A stretch of 64,000 nt of DNA from Paraburkholderia eburnea. Lineage in GTDB: Bacteria; Pseudomonadota; Gammaproteobacteria; Burkholderiales; Burkholderiaceae. The notes under the pieces are model-generated. The model did no database searches. It had not been told where the DNA came from and worked only from the letters and a program-made list of their open reading frames with translations. The DNA lies in assembly GCF_002917095.1 (NCBI RefSeq), contig NZ_PQGA01000005.1:1-64000 (forward strand), written 5' to 3'. The stretch's first letter is position 1. Each line of letters opens with the position of its first letter. A program made the position numbers and the translations under genes. This document shows, one piece after another, positions 1 through 8,945 of the stretch.

Positions 1-76
1 TTTCGACCTGCTCGACGACCGACAGCTTAAAAGCCAGGCTGTAGTCCCGTTGCGTCCGCTTGATCCCTTGCTCCAC
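1..76 (-). CDS. IS3-family transposase OrfA, N-terminal fragment (cut by window edge)
   Basis: A GTG codon at 76-74 follows AGGAGGTG by five to six bases, so this is the likely start. The 25 visible residues include KRTQRDYSLAFKLSVVEQVE, which matches the N-terminus of IS3-family OrfA proteins, the helix-turn-helix component usually followed by a frameshifted OrfB DDE transposase. The rest lies outside the window. Confidence 0.7.
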   Translation of the reverse strand, partial: MEQGIKRTQRDYSLAFKLSVVEQVE

Positions 77-129
77 CTGACACCTCCTCGATTCGCCGGA
101 AAAGTGTCAACCTAGTTCAGGACGGGTCA
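1..129 (-). mobile_element. End of an IS3-family insertion sequence
   Basis: Read on the minus strand, the segment starts at 129 with the terminus TGACCCGTCC, continues through TGAACTAGGTTGACA (a typical IS3-family end), and then has a strong ribosome binding site and the start of an OrfA-like reading frame that runs off the left edge. Only this end of the element is present, so its length, second inverted repeat and intactness cannot be judged. It lies about 125 bp beyond the 3' end of the HNH gene. Confidence 0.75.
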
Positions 130-137
130 TAGTGACG

Positions 138-170
138 TAAAAAAGCCCCGCATCTGCAGGGCTTTTTCTT
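138..170. terminator. Bidirectional Rho-independent terminator-like hairpin
   Basis: AAAAAGCCC and GGGCTTTTT form a perfect nine-base inverted repeat around a ten-base loop. The A-run on one side and T-run on the other let it work in both directions. It sits between the IS end and the 3' end of the leftward HNH gene, so it could stop transcription from either. Confidence 0.75.
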
Positions 171-254
171 ACTAAATCTCCTGGGAACGGGCTCTATACG
201 TTTTAATAGTGACAGATCCTGTCGCAATGCGATACCTTATATCAAAGTCGACAT

Positions 255-1451
255 TCACCTCCCGTTGATGGCGAATACTTTTACTGCACATCGAACTCTC
301 AATGGTTCAGCCTGCCGACCGATCAATCCTTCGCACAGATACAACAGCCCTTTATTTTCAATAGCGCTTTTCCACATGAGCCAATTCTCATCGCTTTGAG
401 CAATTCCAGTCACGGTCTGACAATGAGGTGCATCGATTTCTAACGGATCAAGAATTGACACATATGTTTTAAATATTCTTCTCTCGATCCTTGCATACGC
501 CAGCGATGATGGCCGAATCGGGACACCAAGCTCTTTGTCAAACTCCTTAAGAAGTGGAGGAAAATCATTGAACTGTGCTATCGCATAGTCTTGATCTCCA
601 TCACGTATCGTGGCGAGAGCCATTTTATTGTCACGATAGCGAGGCGTCGGGAGGCACGTGACAGGAAATGCCGTCATCAAATACGTTTTATTGCCAACCT
701 CGACATAGCCATTTTTACCATACTGAGCGGGCTTCTGCATAGCTTGACGCATCTTATTGGAAACATGATCCAGCTTAGCTGAATTTGGATCAAACGTGAT
801 GGTGCCGTTTTCGCCTATAAGCGATGCTCCGAGAGAGTTACTAAGATATTGAATCACCCGAAGTCTCTGCTCCTCAGAGACCTCACCAAGCACACTCACA
901 ATAAAAAATAAATATGAATTTATCGTTAGACCGTGAGCAAGCTCAAACTCGACTCCGAGTTCGAGTTCTGGCAACCTCAAATCTGAAACTCGGTAGTCGT
1001 TCGGGAATATTAACCTGTCGTTCAACCGTGATGGTCCCATCACCGCACCAAACAAGAGCACTGGTCGAGGACACGGTCCCTTTCCGAGTATGTACTGTCG
1101 ATATGGCAGAAAAGGCTTCCATATACCTCCAAAACCGCGCTGCGCGTTGAACAGTACTTTCAATACCCATCTACAGAAGTCGTCCCGTCGACACTCGAAG
1201 GTCACTGATGAGACAATGGGATTCGCAAAGTGTGTATCAAATAACTTCGATGCGTATGCATCCAACCGACTTAGAATTCCGTTGTTACACACAGCGCATA
1301 CATCCCGCACCTTGGGCGCGCCTTCGATGTATTTATTGGCGGCAGACGTAAAATAAAGCCCACTCCGAGTGCTGCGCTTTTCGAGAAACTCAGGAAAGAT
1401 GTGTTCATTAGTGATCTTTCGATCTGTCTCGCAGTAAATACATTTCGCCAT
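255..1451 (-). CDS. HNH-motif protein, low GC, function unknown
   Basis: This 398-residue protein begins with a zinc-finger-like HNH module: CIYC near residues 4-7, NEHIFPEF near 15-22 and CAVCNNG near 54-60. That is the CxxC...EH...CxxCN pattern of HNH nuclease families. The remaining ~330 residues are not recognised. An in-frame start 24 codons upstream (1523) is possible, but Met at 1451 puts the HNH at the very N-terminus as in relatives. Codon use is clearly more AT-rich than in the neighbouring tss genes, and an IS3 end lies just downstream, which suggests horizontal acquisition. It follows tssA on the same strand, but nothing in it (no PAAR, MIX or VgrG-like segment) marks it as a T6SS effector. 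Nuclease activity is inferred from the motif only. Confidence 0.65.
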   Translation of the reverse strand: MAKCIYCETDRKITNEHIFPEFLEKRSTRSGLYFTSAANKYIEGAPKVRDVCAVCNNGILSRLDAYASKLFDTHFANPIVSSVTFECRRDDFCRWVLKVLFNAQRGFGGIWKPFLPYRQYILGKGPCPRPVLLFGAVMGPSRLNDRLIFPNDYRVSDLRLPELELGVEFELAHGLTINSYLFFIVSVLGEVSEEQRLRVIQYLSNSLGASLIGENGTITFDPNSAKLDHVSNKMRQAMQKPAQYGKNGYVEVGNKTYLMTAFPVTCLPTPRYRDNKMALATIRDGDQDYAIAQFNDFPPLLKEFDKELGVPIRPSSLAYARIERRIFKTYVSILDPLEIDAPHCQTVTGIAQSDENWLMWKSAIENKGLLYLCEGLIGRQAEPLRVRCAVKVFAINGR

Positions 1452-1551
1452 TTTTGAATCTCTGGGGGGAGCGGTTGGCAAGGGGACATCCACTCGCGTG
1501 GCATCCGAATAGCAGTCGATCAACTGAAAAGTGCGCCTATTTGCTATATTC

Positions 1552-2694
1552 TCAATCTTCCGACTTCACGCCCAGCATCTCGCGGATATGTGACAGCGTG
1601 CCATCGTCTTTCACGACCGTTGCGAGCCATTCATGCAGCGGCATGTCGGCCCATTCGGCGGCCTTGTCAGCGAGATAGGCGACGGGGCTATGCGGTTCGG
1701 TGGCACGAAAATAATCGGCCACGGCGCGCAGTTGCGCGACCGCGTCAGCGCGACTCTGGATGCCGCCATGCGCGCGGCTGGAAACGCGGGTCGGAGTTTG
1801 CACAAATTCCTCGTGAGGCAAAGGCGTCGTGAAGCTCGGCTCGGTACGCTCGGGCATAGCCGCTGCATCGCTGCGCCCGCTCTGCCCGTCTTGCGTCGGC
1901 TGCGTGGCTTCGGGCTGCTTGAGCAACGCATCCGGATCAACGCCCGCGTCGCGCGCAAAACGCTCCGCAAGCCGATACACCGTTCCGAACGCGTCGCGCG
2001 TCTGCCGGAAACTCGGCGCGGAATCGCCCGCCTTGCGCTCCAGTTCCTCATCGAGCGCGGCGAGCGCCGCCTCGAACGCCTTGAACTGGCCAAGCAACGT
2101 TTCATAGAACGCACGCGACGTCGCGCGGCGCGATGCATCGATTTGTTCGACCGAAGGCTTGCCGCGCGCGATATCGCCGGCATTTTCCGGATCGCGCTTG
2201 ACGGCCTGAGCAACGTGTTGCGCCACGTCCCAATCAAGTGTGCTGAAAGCCACGTCCGATTGCGTGAGCGGCACGGCGCGCAGCAATTCCGCCGAGCGTC
2301 CCGCGAGCCATGCCACATTGCCCAGCCGCGATTCGACGTCGTCGCCTTCGGGCAGCGGATGCACCTGATCCCAGAAGCGTTCGATCAGGCCCGTCAGCAC
2401 GGCATAACCCTGCGTGAAGCCGGGCACGCCCTCCTGAATCGCGAGCGCTTCGGTAAGCCACACGGCCACGCGCAGATCCTTGGTCCGCGTGGCGAGCAGC
2501 GCCGAACAGCGCTCCGCCACGAAGGTCCAATCGGCTTCCTTGATTTCCGTGACCCACTCGCCCTGATCGAGCGATGGATCGTCGAAGCGGCGCGCGTAAG
2601 CGATCGCATCGAAATCGGCGGAAAACAGCATGTCCTCGCCGCACGGCGAGCTTTCATTGAGAGGCGCGAGCAGCGCAGTGGTGTCGGTCGACAT
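1552..2694 (-). CDS. tssA: Type VI secretion protein TssA
   Basis: A 380-residue protein with the ImpA N-terminal domain: the opening LLAPLNESSPCGEDMLFSAD and the following YARRFDDPSLDQGEW are characteristic. TssA proteins bind the baseplate and help prime or cap the contractile sheath. The start at 2694 lies two bases after the tssH stop codon, implying translational coupling; an upstream in-frame Met at 2751 would overlap tssH by 55 bases and precedes the conserved N-terminus, so it was rejected. The central region (about residues 270-320) is Pro/Thr/Gln rich and probably a linker. It is the last recognisable T6SS gene of the leftward arm; the HNH gene follows. Confidence 0.93.
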   Translation of the reverse strand: MSTDTTALLAPLNESSPCGEDMLFSADFDAIAYARRFDDPSLDQGEWVTEIKEADWTFVAERCSALLATRTKDLRVAVWLTEALAIQEGVPGFTQGYAVLTGLIERFWDQVHPLPEGDDVESRLGNVAWLAGRSAELLRAVPLTQSDVAFSTLDWDVAQHVAQAVKRDPENAGDIARGKPSVEQIDASRRATSRAFYETLLGQFKAFEAALAALDEELERKAGDSAPSFRQTRDAFGTVYRLAERFARDAGVDPDALLKQPEATQPTQDGQSGRSDAAAMPERTEPSFTTPLPHEEFVQTPTRVSSRAHGGIQSRADAVAQLRAVADYFRATEPHSPVAYLADKAAEWADMPLHEWLATVVKDDGTLSHIREMLGVKSED

Positions 2695-2696
2695 GG

Positions 2697-5363
2697 TCAA
2701 TTCACGGTGTATTCGAACTCGCCTGCCTCGTTCGCGTGTACGCTCACGCACTCCAGCGCGGTGCCTTCCGCCATGCGTTCGAGCACCTGTTGTGCAAGCT
2801 CGGGCAGCAGCGTGCCGTTCAGGATGTGATCGACATTGCGTGCGCCCGAATCCACTTCGGTGCAGCGAGCCAGCACGGCGTCGACAAGGGAATCATCCCA
2901 CTCGAACACCGCGCCGTGGTTCGCTTCGATACGCCGACGGATGCGTTCGAGTTTGAGTTCGATGATCCCGGCGAGCACGTCGTCCGAAATCGGGTAATAC
3001 GGCACGACCTTCATGCGCCCGAGGAAGGCGGGTTTGAAAGTCTTGTACAGTTGCGGACGCAACAATTCGGCGAGCGCGTGCGCATCGGGCAATTCTTCTG
3101 CCGGTTTATTCAGGCAAGCCTGCATCACCGCCGACGAACCTACGTTCGAAGTCAGGATGATGAGCGTGTTGCGAAAGTCGATCGCGCGGCCTTCGGCATC
3201 GTCCATCGTGCCCTTGTCGAAGATCTGGAAGAACATTTCCAACACGTCAGGATGGGCCTTTTCGACTTCGTCGAGCAGCACGACCGAATAGGGATTGCGG
3301 CGCACGGCCTCGGTCAGCACACCGCCCTCGCCATAGCCCACGTAACCCGGCGGCGAGCCTTTAAGGCCCGACACGCTATGCGCTTCCTGATACTCGCTCA
3401 TGTTGATAGTTACGAGCTTGCGTTCGCCGCCGTAGAGAATGTCGGCAAGCGCCAGTGCGGTTTCGGTCTTGCCGACGCCCGACGGCCCCACGAACATGAA
3501 CACGCCGCGCGGTTTGTCCGGATCTTCGAGGCTGGCGTTGGCCGTGCGCACGCGCTGCGCAATGGCGTCGAGCGCATGGTCCTGACCGATCACACGCTCA
3601 GAAAGCAGCGGACTCAGGTTGAGCACCGTCTTGATCTCGTCCTTCACCATGCGGCCCAGCGGGATGCCGGTCCACGACGCCACCACTTCGGCGACCACAT
3701 GGCCATCCACCTGTAGCGGCACCATCGGGCCGTCGCCCTGCAACGCGTGCAGTTGCGCGACCAGCGCGGGCAGCGCCTCGCGCGCGCTATCCGCATCGCG
3801 TGCAAGATCGGCCGACGCGCCCTCTTCGCGCGCCGCATCGATACGATCGCGCAGCGCCGCGATCTGCGCCACGAGTTCGCGCTCCTGCGCGTAGCGTGCT
3901 TCGTCTTCGGCAACTTCGGCCGCGGCCTCGGCGCGTTGCGCGCGCAGATCGGCAAGACGCTCGTCGTGCGCGACGCCGTTGGCCGCTTCGCGTTCGAGGG
4001 ATGTAATTTCAGCGTCGATGCGTTCGATATGGCGCTTGCCGTCGTCGATCGCGCCCGGCGTCGAACTATGCGCGAGCGCGACCTTCGCGCAGGCGGTATC
4101 GAGCACGCTCACCGCCTTGTCCGGCAATTGACGCGCGCTGATGTAGCGGTGCGAAAGACGCACGGCCTCGGTAATCGCCTCGTCGAGAATGCGCACGTTG
4201 AAGTGGCGCTCCATCAGCGCGGTCATGCCGCGCAACATCGCCGCCGCGAGCGCTTCGCCAGGCTCTTCGATCTTCACCACCTGGAAGCGCCGCGCGAGCG
4301 CCGCATCTTTCTCGAAGTACTTTTTGTACTCGCTCCATGTCGTGGCCGCGATCGTGCGCAACTCGCCGCGCGCGAGCGCCGGCTTGAGCAGATTGGCCGC
4401 ATCGTTCTGACCAGCCTGCCCGCCCGCGCCAATCATCGTGTGCGCTTCGTCGATGAACAGCACGACAGGCTGCGGACTCTTCTTGACTTCATCGATCACG
4501 CTTTTCAGGCGGTTTTCGAATTCGCCCTTCACGCTCGCGCCCGCTTGCAGCAGCCCCATGTCGAGCACGCGCAGCGCCACGTTGCGCAGCGGCCCGGGCA
4601 CGTCGCCTTCGGCGATACGCAGCGCGAGGCCTTCCACCACGGCCGTCTTGCCGACGCCCGGCTCGCCCGTGAGGATCGGATTGTTCTGGCGCCGCCGCAT
4701 CAGGATGTCGATGGTCTGGCGAATCTCGCCTTCGCGGCCGATCACGGGGTCCACGCGGCCTTCGCGCGCGCGCTGCGTGAGATCGGTCGTATAGGTGTCG
4801 AGCGCCGGCGTCTTCGAAGGACCAGCGGCGGTCTGTTCCTGCGCTTGTTCCTCCTGTGCGGCGCTGCGTTCGGCGTCACGAGGCAAGGCCTCGACGGACC
4901 CTTCGGTCAATTCGTCGAAGCGGTGTTTGAGTTCGGCCACCTGCACTTCGGCCAGACGCGCCGACATGCGCTGCGCGAACTGGGCGAGATCGGGCGCGCT
5001 CAGCAGCGCAAGCAGCAAATGCCCCGAACGAATGCGGCCGATCTGCGTATCGAGCGAAGCAATCAGCCAAGCCTGTTCGAACAGCGCGATCAAGTGAGGC
5101 GAAAATACCGGCGTGCGCGTATTGCCCGTTTTCAGGTTCTGCAATTCGCGTTCGAGATCGGCACGCACGGCATAAGGATCGATACGCGACGCGCGCAGCG
5201 CGCACACGAGATCGCATGCCGGCTCTTCGATCAGCGCGAGAAACAGATGCTCGAGATCGACCTCGTAATGCCCTCGCGACAGGCACGAGCTGGCCGCGCG
5301 TTCCGCCGCGAGGCGGCAGGTCGTGTTGAGCTTGGTGATCAGGGTCTTCAGAGGCGTGCTCAT
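2697..5363 (-). CDS. tssH: Type VI secretion AAA+ ATPase TssH (ClpV)
   Basis: An 888-residue Clp-type unfoldase with a Clp N-domain (about 10-150), two nucleotide-binding domains and a C-terminal D2-small domain. Walker A motifs are GEPGVGKT at 233-240 and GPSGVGKT at about 626-633; Walker B sequences LFIDEAH and LLDEVEKAHPD are present. ClpV disassembles contracted TssB/TssC sheaths so that subunits can be reused. The coiled middle region between the two ATPase domains is rich in Ala, Glu and Arg, as expected. It sits between tssG (37-bp gap) and tssA (2-bp gap) in the usual order. Confidence 0.96.
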   Translation of the reverse strand: MSTPLKTLITKLNTTCRLAAERAASSCLSRGHYEVDLEHLFLALIEEPACDLVCALRASRIDPYAVRADLERELQNLKTGNTRTPVFSPHLIALFEQAWLIASLDTQIGRIRSGHLLLALLSAPDLAQFAQRMSARLAEVQVAELKHRFDELTEGSVEALPRDAERSAAQEEQAQEQTAAGPSKTPALDTYTTDLTQRAREGRVDPVIGREGEIRQTIDILMRRRQNNPILTGEPGVGKTAVVEGLALRIAEGDVPGPLRNVALRVLDMGLLQAGASVKGEFENRLKSVIDEVKKSPQPVVLFIDEAHTMIGAGGQAGQNDAANLLKPALARGELRTIAATTWSEYKKYFEKDAALARRFQVVKIEEPGEALAAAMLRGMTALMERHFNVRILDEAITEAVRLSHRYISARQLPDKAVSVLDTACAKVALAHSSTPGAIDDGKRHIERIDAEITSLEREAANGVAHDERLADLRAQRAEAAAEVAEDEARYAQERELVAQIAALRDRIDAAREEGASADLARDADSAREALPALVAQLHALQGDGPMVPLQVDGHVVAEVVASWTGIPLGRMVKDEIKTVLNLSPLLSERVIGQDHALDAIAQRVRTANASLEDPDKPRGVFMFVGPSGVGKTETALALADILYGGERKLVTINMSEYQEAHSVSGLKGSPPGYVGYGEGGVLTEAVRRNPYSVVLLDEVEKAHPDVLEMFFQIFDKGTMDDAEGRAIDFRNTLIILTSNVGSSAVMQACLNKPAEELPDAHALAELLRPQLYKTFKPAFLGRMKVVPYYPISDDVLAGIIELKLERIRRRIEANHGAVFEWDDSLVDAVLARCTEVDSGARNVDHILNGTLLPELAQQVLERMAEGTALECVSVHANEAGEFEYTVN

Positions 5364-5400
5364 GTCGTGATGGCGTTCCGGGCGAGATTCGGTTCAATCG

Positions 5401-6486
5401 TCAATGGGTGACATGCAATTCGTAATGCGCGTCAGCGCGGTCGCGATCGGCGGCGTGCGTGCAGAGGAAGGCGTCCCAGCCGAGCCGCGCGCCGCCGCCG
5501 AGCTGGCTCGGCCCGACTTCCGTGCGGCGCAGCACGAGCCGCACCTCGTATTCGAGCGTCACGCGCCCGAGCAGCGTCAGCATGCGTTCGAGCGCGACAG
5601 CGCGCTCGCCGCCCGGCAGGAATGCTTCGTAATCCTTGATTGATAGCGGACCGATCACGAGACGCGCGCGCATGTCGCGTTGCCAGACACGCTGCCCCGC
5701 GAGGGCCGTCGCGCCCAACGCGACGTTGCGTCGGCCCAGCATCGAAAGCTGGTCGGGCGGCACGTCATACCATTTGCCGACGAACTGCTCGATGCGTACC
5801 GGCACGTTGAAGTACTCGGACAAGGTGTTCTGCAGATAAGCCGCCGAAACGGGCCGATGGCGCGCGGCCATCGCGTGGCCCGCGATGGCCTCGTCGAACA
5901 GCGCACCACGGCCGTCGTGCAGACCCTCGCGCGACTCGTCATTGGCGACGCCCGCAAGCGCGAGCAGCAAAGGCAGATAGCGCTCGTCGCGATCCAGCTC
6001 GTAATGAAACGGCAGACGGTACTTCTTCCACGCGTTGTAGAAGAGCGCCGTTGCACGGTTCGAAAACACATCGAAGAATTCGCGCGCGGCGCGATCGCGC
6101 TTGAACTGCTCGCGCGCGATCAACTGCTCCGTATAGTGCAGCGGCAGCGCGCCCTGCCCACCCAGCAGCCCGAAAAACGCGGGCGTGATCTCAACCTGGG
6201 CGAGACGCCCGGCGTCGATCGCGGCATCGCGCACGTCTTTGTCCGCGAGCGTTTGGCCCGCGTCATCGTAGGACGTGGCCTGCTCGATTTCGCTCGGCGG
6301 AAAGCCCAGCGACAGCGTATTGCGAAACGACACGCGCTGCGCGAGCACATCGCGCTGACGATCCTGGGCCTTGTCGACAAACCAGCGTTCGAGCAGGCGC
6401 ACCGCCTGAAAAAATTCGAAGCGGTGCGGCTCGTCGAGCAGACGCTCGATTACACCAGGATCGATTCGCCGCTGCGGGGCTTGCAT
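5401..6486 (-). CDS. tssG: Type VI secretion baseplate protein TssG
   Basis: A 361-residue VasB/ImpH-family baseplate component. The conserved N-terminal segment EPHRFEFFQAVRLLERWF and internal SFRNTLSLGFPPSEI are diagnostic. The start at 6486 is preceded by GAGGAGAT at good spacing and lies inside the end of tssF (37-nt overlap), so the two are translationally coupled. A longer open frame extends upstream to 6879, but that part is compositionally a shadow of tssF. TssG forms the wedge with TssE, TssF and TssK. Confidence 0.94.
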   Translation of the reverse strand: MQAPQRRIDPGVIERLLDEPHRFEFFQAVRLLERWFVDKAQDRQRDVLAQRVSFRNTLSLGFPPSEIEQATSYDDAGQTLADKDVRDAAIDAGRLAQVEITPAFFGLLGGQGALPLHYTEQLIAREQFKRDRAAREFFDVFSNRATALFYNAWKKYRLPFHYELDRDERYLPLLLALAGVANDESREGLHDGRGALFDEAIAGHAMAARHRPVSAAYLQNTLSEYFNVPVRIEQFVGKWYDVPPDQLSMLGRRNVALGATALAGQRVWQRDMRARLVIGPLSIKDYEAFLPGGERAVALERMLTLLGRVTLEYEVRLVLRRTEVGPSQLGGGARLGWDAFLCTHAADRDRADAHYELHVTH

Positions 6487-8288
6487 CGCAGGATCTCCTC
6501 GCCGGTGAGTTGCGAAATCACCACCAGTTGAACAAAGCTGTTGATATGAACGTAGAGTCCGAAAAACACATCGAGCACGCGCACGAAGGTGCCGAGACTC
6601 GTGCCGACGAAATGATCTTCGTCGACGGTCACGCGAATCTCCACCCCGCGCACGAAGGTGGCAAACGGCTTGCCGGGCAGCCATTGCACGGCGGCGCGCT
6701 GCTCCACGTCGACAATGCCGTCGATATGACGCGACGACACGGCCGAGCGGCGCATGTCGTAGAGCGCGAGCATTTCCTTGAGCGTGCCCGCACCGCCGCC
6801 CGTGAGCGAAACGTGGCTCAGCGACAGATGCGAAATCAGGCGCCAGTGCGCGGCCTGGCGGCGCTCGAAACGCACGCAAGGCGTCGGACGCGCGAGCAGC
6901 GCAATCTGGCTCGTGAGCGAACCGCCTTCCATGAACAGGTCACCGCCTTCCAGACCTACCGCGAGACCCGCGGGCAGGTCGCGGTTCGTGCAGGTGAGTT
7001 CAAGGCTTAGCGTGTCGGTCTGCGCGGCGGACGGATCGAAATCGATGTCGACGATCGAAATTTCGGTTTCGTAACCGGGGCTCTTTTGCGCGACCCATTC
7101 GTCGCGCCGCGCGAACCAGTAATGACCCGCGCGCGCGGCTTCGCCGTGACGCAGCGAATAGAACGGCCGGAATTCCACGACCGTTTCCTCATTGGCGCGC
7201 TGCTGCACGAGATTCACCGAGTCGATCGAATAGACCTCGTAGGCGGATGCGCGACGCGCTTCGGCAATCACGGGATAAGCGATTGCCTGATGAGTGAGAC
7301 GAATCGGCTCGCCGTGCTGCCTGAAAAGATTGACGACCGGCGTGCAGAACAGCCGCAGATGATGTGTCGCGAGCGTATCGAGCAGACGCGCCTCGTGCGA
7401 ATCGCCGCGCACTTCCTTGAGCACGATATGCAGCGTGAGGCGATGGCAGCGGCCCGTGGCCGCGCTCATGGCCGCAAGATCGAAATCGACGAAATCGAAT
7501 TTGGCCGGAAACGCGAAATATTCAGTCAGCAGCCGATAGGCGGGATGCGATTTCGCGGGGAAATCAATTAGCGCTTCATTTTCACCAAAGCCCGCCTGGG
7601 CGAACGGCAGTTCGCGCAACGCCGTCCAGCGCCCATTGCGCTCCGGCTCCACCCACGCGCCGATGGCATTGACGAACAGGCAATCGCCGAGCGCCGCAAT
7701 AAACGACTGCTCGCCACTCAGATAAGCGCGCAATTGCGGCACTTTGAGCGCGGCAATATCGAGTTGCGGCGAAGTCGATTCGAATGTGATCGAAATCACG
7801 CCCGTGGCGTCGCCCGGCAGGACGATCGAGCTCGGCGCCATGGCCACCGGCATATAGCGCGCTTCGGCCACGCGGATCGGCGCGAGCGTGACGTCGTAGG
7901 CCGTGCGAAAGCGGCATTGCACGCCACGCAAAGGCCGCGATTTCAATTCCGTGCCGCGTGCGATCACCGCAGGCGCGGTCAGATGGCCGAACGCCGCCGC
8001 CGTGCCAAGCTGCGCGACGGAACACGACGGAAAAGGCCGCAGATAGTGCGGGTAGAGAACTTCGAGCAGCGCCTCGGTGAATTCGGGGTAATCGTCGTCG
8101 AGCCGCTTATTGATGCGCGCGCCTAATAGCGCGAACGATTCGATCATGCGCTCGACGTGCGGATCTTCGCAATGCTCGCCCGACATCGCGAGCCGGGCCG
8201 CAATCTTTGGGTAGCGCTCGGCGAATTCGCGCGAATAGCGTCGCAGGAACGACAATTCGCGCTCGTAATACGGCAACAACTCTTCCAT
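6450..8288 (-). CDS. tssF: Type VI secretion baseplate protein TssF
   Basis: A 612-residue VasA/ImpG-family protein opening with MEELLPYYERELSFLRRYSR, the hallmark N-terminus of TssF, followed by EFAERYPKIAARLAMSGEHCEDPHVERMIESFALL in the family pattern. TssF and TssG assemble the baseplate wedges that link the membrane complex to the tail tube. The start is supported by GGGGAA upstream. It lies 81 bp downstream of tssE and overlaps the 5' end of tssG. Confidence 0.95.
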   Translation of the reverse strand: MEELLPYYERELSFLRRYSREFAERYPKIAARLAMSGEHCEDPHVERMIESFALLGARINKRLDDDYPEFTEALLEVLYPHYLRPFPSCSVAQLGTAAAFGHLTAPAVIARGTELKSRPLRGVQCRFRTAYDVTLAPIRVAEARYMPVAMAPSSIVLPGDATGVISITFESTSPQLDIAALKVPQLRAYLSGEQSFIAALGDCLFVNAIGAWVEPERNGRWTALRELPFAQAGFGENEALIDFPAKSHPAYRLLTEYFAFPAKFDFVDFDLAAMSAATGRCHRLTLHIVLKEVRGDSHEARLLDTLATHHLRLFCTPVVNLFRQHGEPIRLTHQAIAYPVIAEARRASAYEVYSIDSVNLVQQRANEETVVEFRPFYSLRHGEAARAGHYWFARRDEWVAQKSPGYETEISIVDIDFDPSAAQTDTLSLELTCTNRDLPAGLAVGLEGGDLFMEGGSLTSQIALLARPTPCVRFERRQAAHWRLISHLSLSHVSLTGGGAGTLKEMLALYDMRRSAVSSRHIDGIVDVEQRAAVQWLPGKPFATFVRGVEIRVTVDEDHFVGTSLGTFVRVLDVFFGLYVHINSFVQLVVISQLTGEEILRCKPRSGESILV

Positions 8289-8369
8289 CGCGATTCCCCG
8301 CCCCCAGAAACTGCTTTGCGCCGCACCTCGTCCAGCCGCGTCGTCACGCGGCGCCGGGTGCGGCCTTGC

Positions 8370-8849
8370 TTATGTCTTCGCGCGTGCGCGCGAGACCGAA
8401 TACTGCAGCGTCGATGGCTGCAACAATGCGTCGAAGTTTACCGGCTCTTCGGCTGGATGGACGACCAATAATGCCTGAATGGCGAAATTCAATACGCTGG
8501 TCGAGCGCGCATTCAATTCGAGCGAGACGTTGACCCGTTGCAGGCGCGGCTCGTGCCGCTCGATGGCCTGCTGGATCGACTTGCAGATAAACGCCCGGTC
8601 GTAATGGCTCGCGAGGCTCAGCCCCGCGAAATCGCTCAACCCATAGGTGAGCAGTGATTTGCGGCATTCCGGCAATTGCGCGAGCATCTCTTCCGAAAAC
8701 GCGATGCGCGTATTCAAAATCGACTCCAGGTCGCGCGCAACCGTGGCTTTCAATTCGTCCAGCGACAATTGCCGCATCGCGGCGGGTGCCGGCGAGTGCG
8801 GTTCGTCGTCGAACAACTTGTCGAAAAAACTAGGCTCGAATCGCTTCAT
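8370..8849 (-). CDS. tssE: Type VI secretion baseplate protein TssE (gp25-like)
   Basis: A 159-residue protein of the gp25/GpW lysozyme-like baseplate family. The segment VARDLESILNTRIAF and the downstream LLTYGLSDF match family signatures, and the C-terminal IERHEPRLQRVNVSLE contains the conserved E-P-R-L element. No strong Shine-Dalgarno sequence precedes the ATG. It is the first gene after the hcp stem-loop, so its expression probably depends on readthrough of that structure. Confidence 0.92.
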   Translation of the reverse strand: MKRFEPSFFDKLFDDEPHSPAPAAMRQLSLDELKATVARDLESILNTRIAFSEEMLAQLPECRKSLLTYGLSDFAGLSLASHYDRAFICKSIQQAIERHEPRLQRVNVSLELNARSTSVLNFAIQALLVVHPAEEPVNFDALLQPSTLQYSVSRARAKT

Positions 8850-8887
8850 CGATCGATATGACGCTGCTGCGCGACGTCATTCAGGGC

Positions 8888-8935
8888 AAAAGCCCGAACG
8901 GTGCGCGCGGGTTGATTCACGCCAACCGTTCGGGC
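8888..8935 (-). terminator. Stem-loop after hcp, likely partial terminator
   Basis: On the minus strand the arms GCCCGAACGGT and ACCGTTCGGGC (11 perfect pairs) enclose 22 bases and are followed by TTTT. The structure begins ten bases after the hcp stop codon and lies inside the tss operon. Its likely role is attenuation, so that much more Hcp than TssE-A is made; this is an inference from position and shape. Confidence 0.7.
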
Positions 8936-8945
8936 CATCACGACT

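Noticed and set aside
255..1451. HNH protein as a T6SS DNase effector
   Set aside because: The HNH motif is N-terminal, and there is no PAAR, Rhs, MIX or VgrG segment and no immunity-like gene next to it. Position after tssA alone is not enough.
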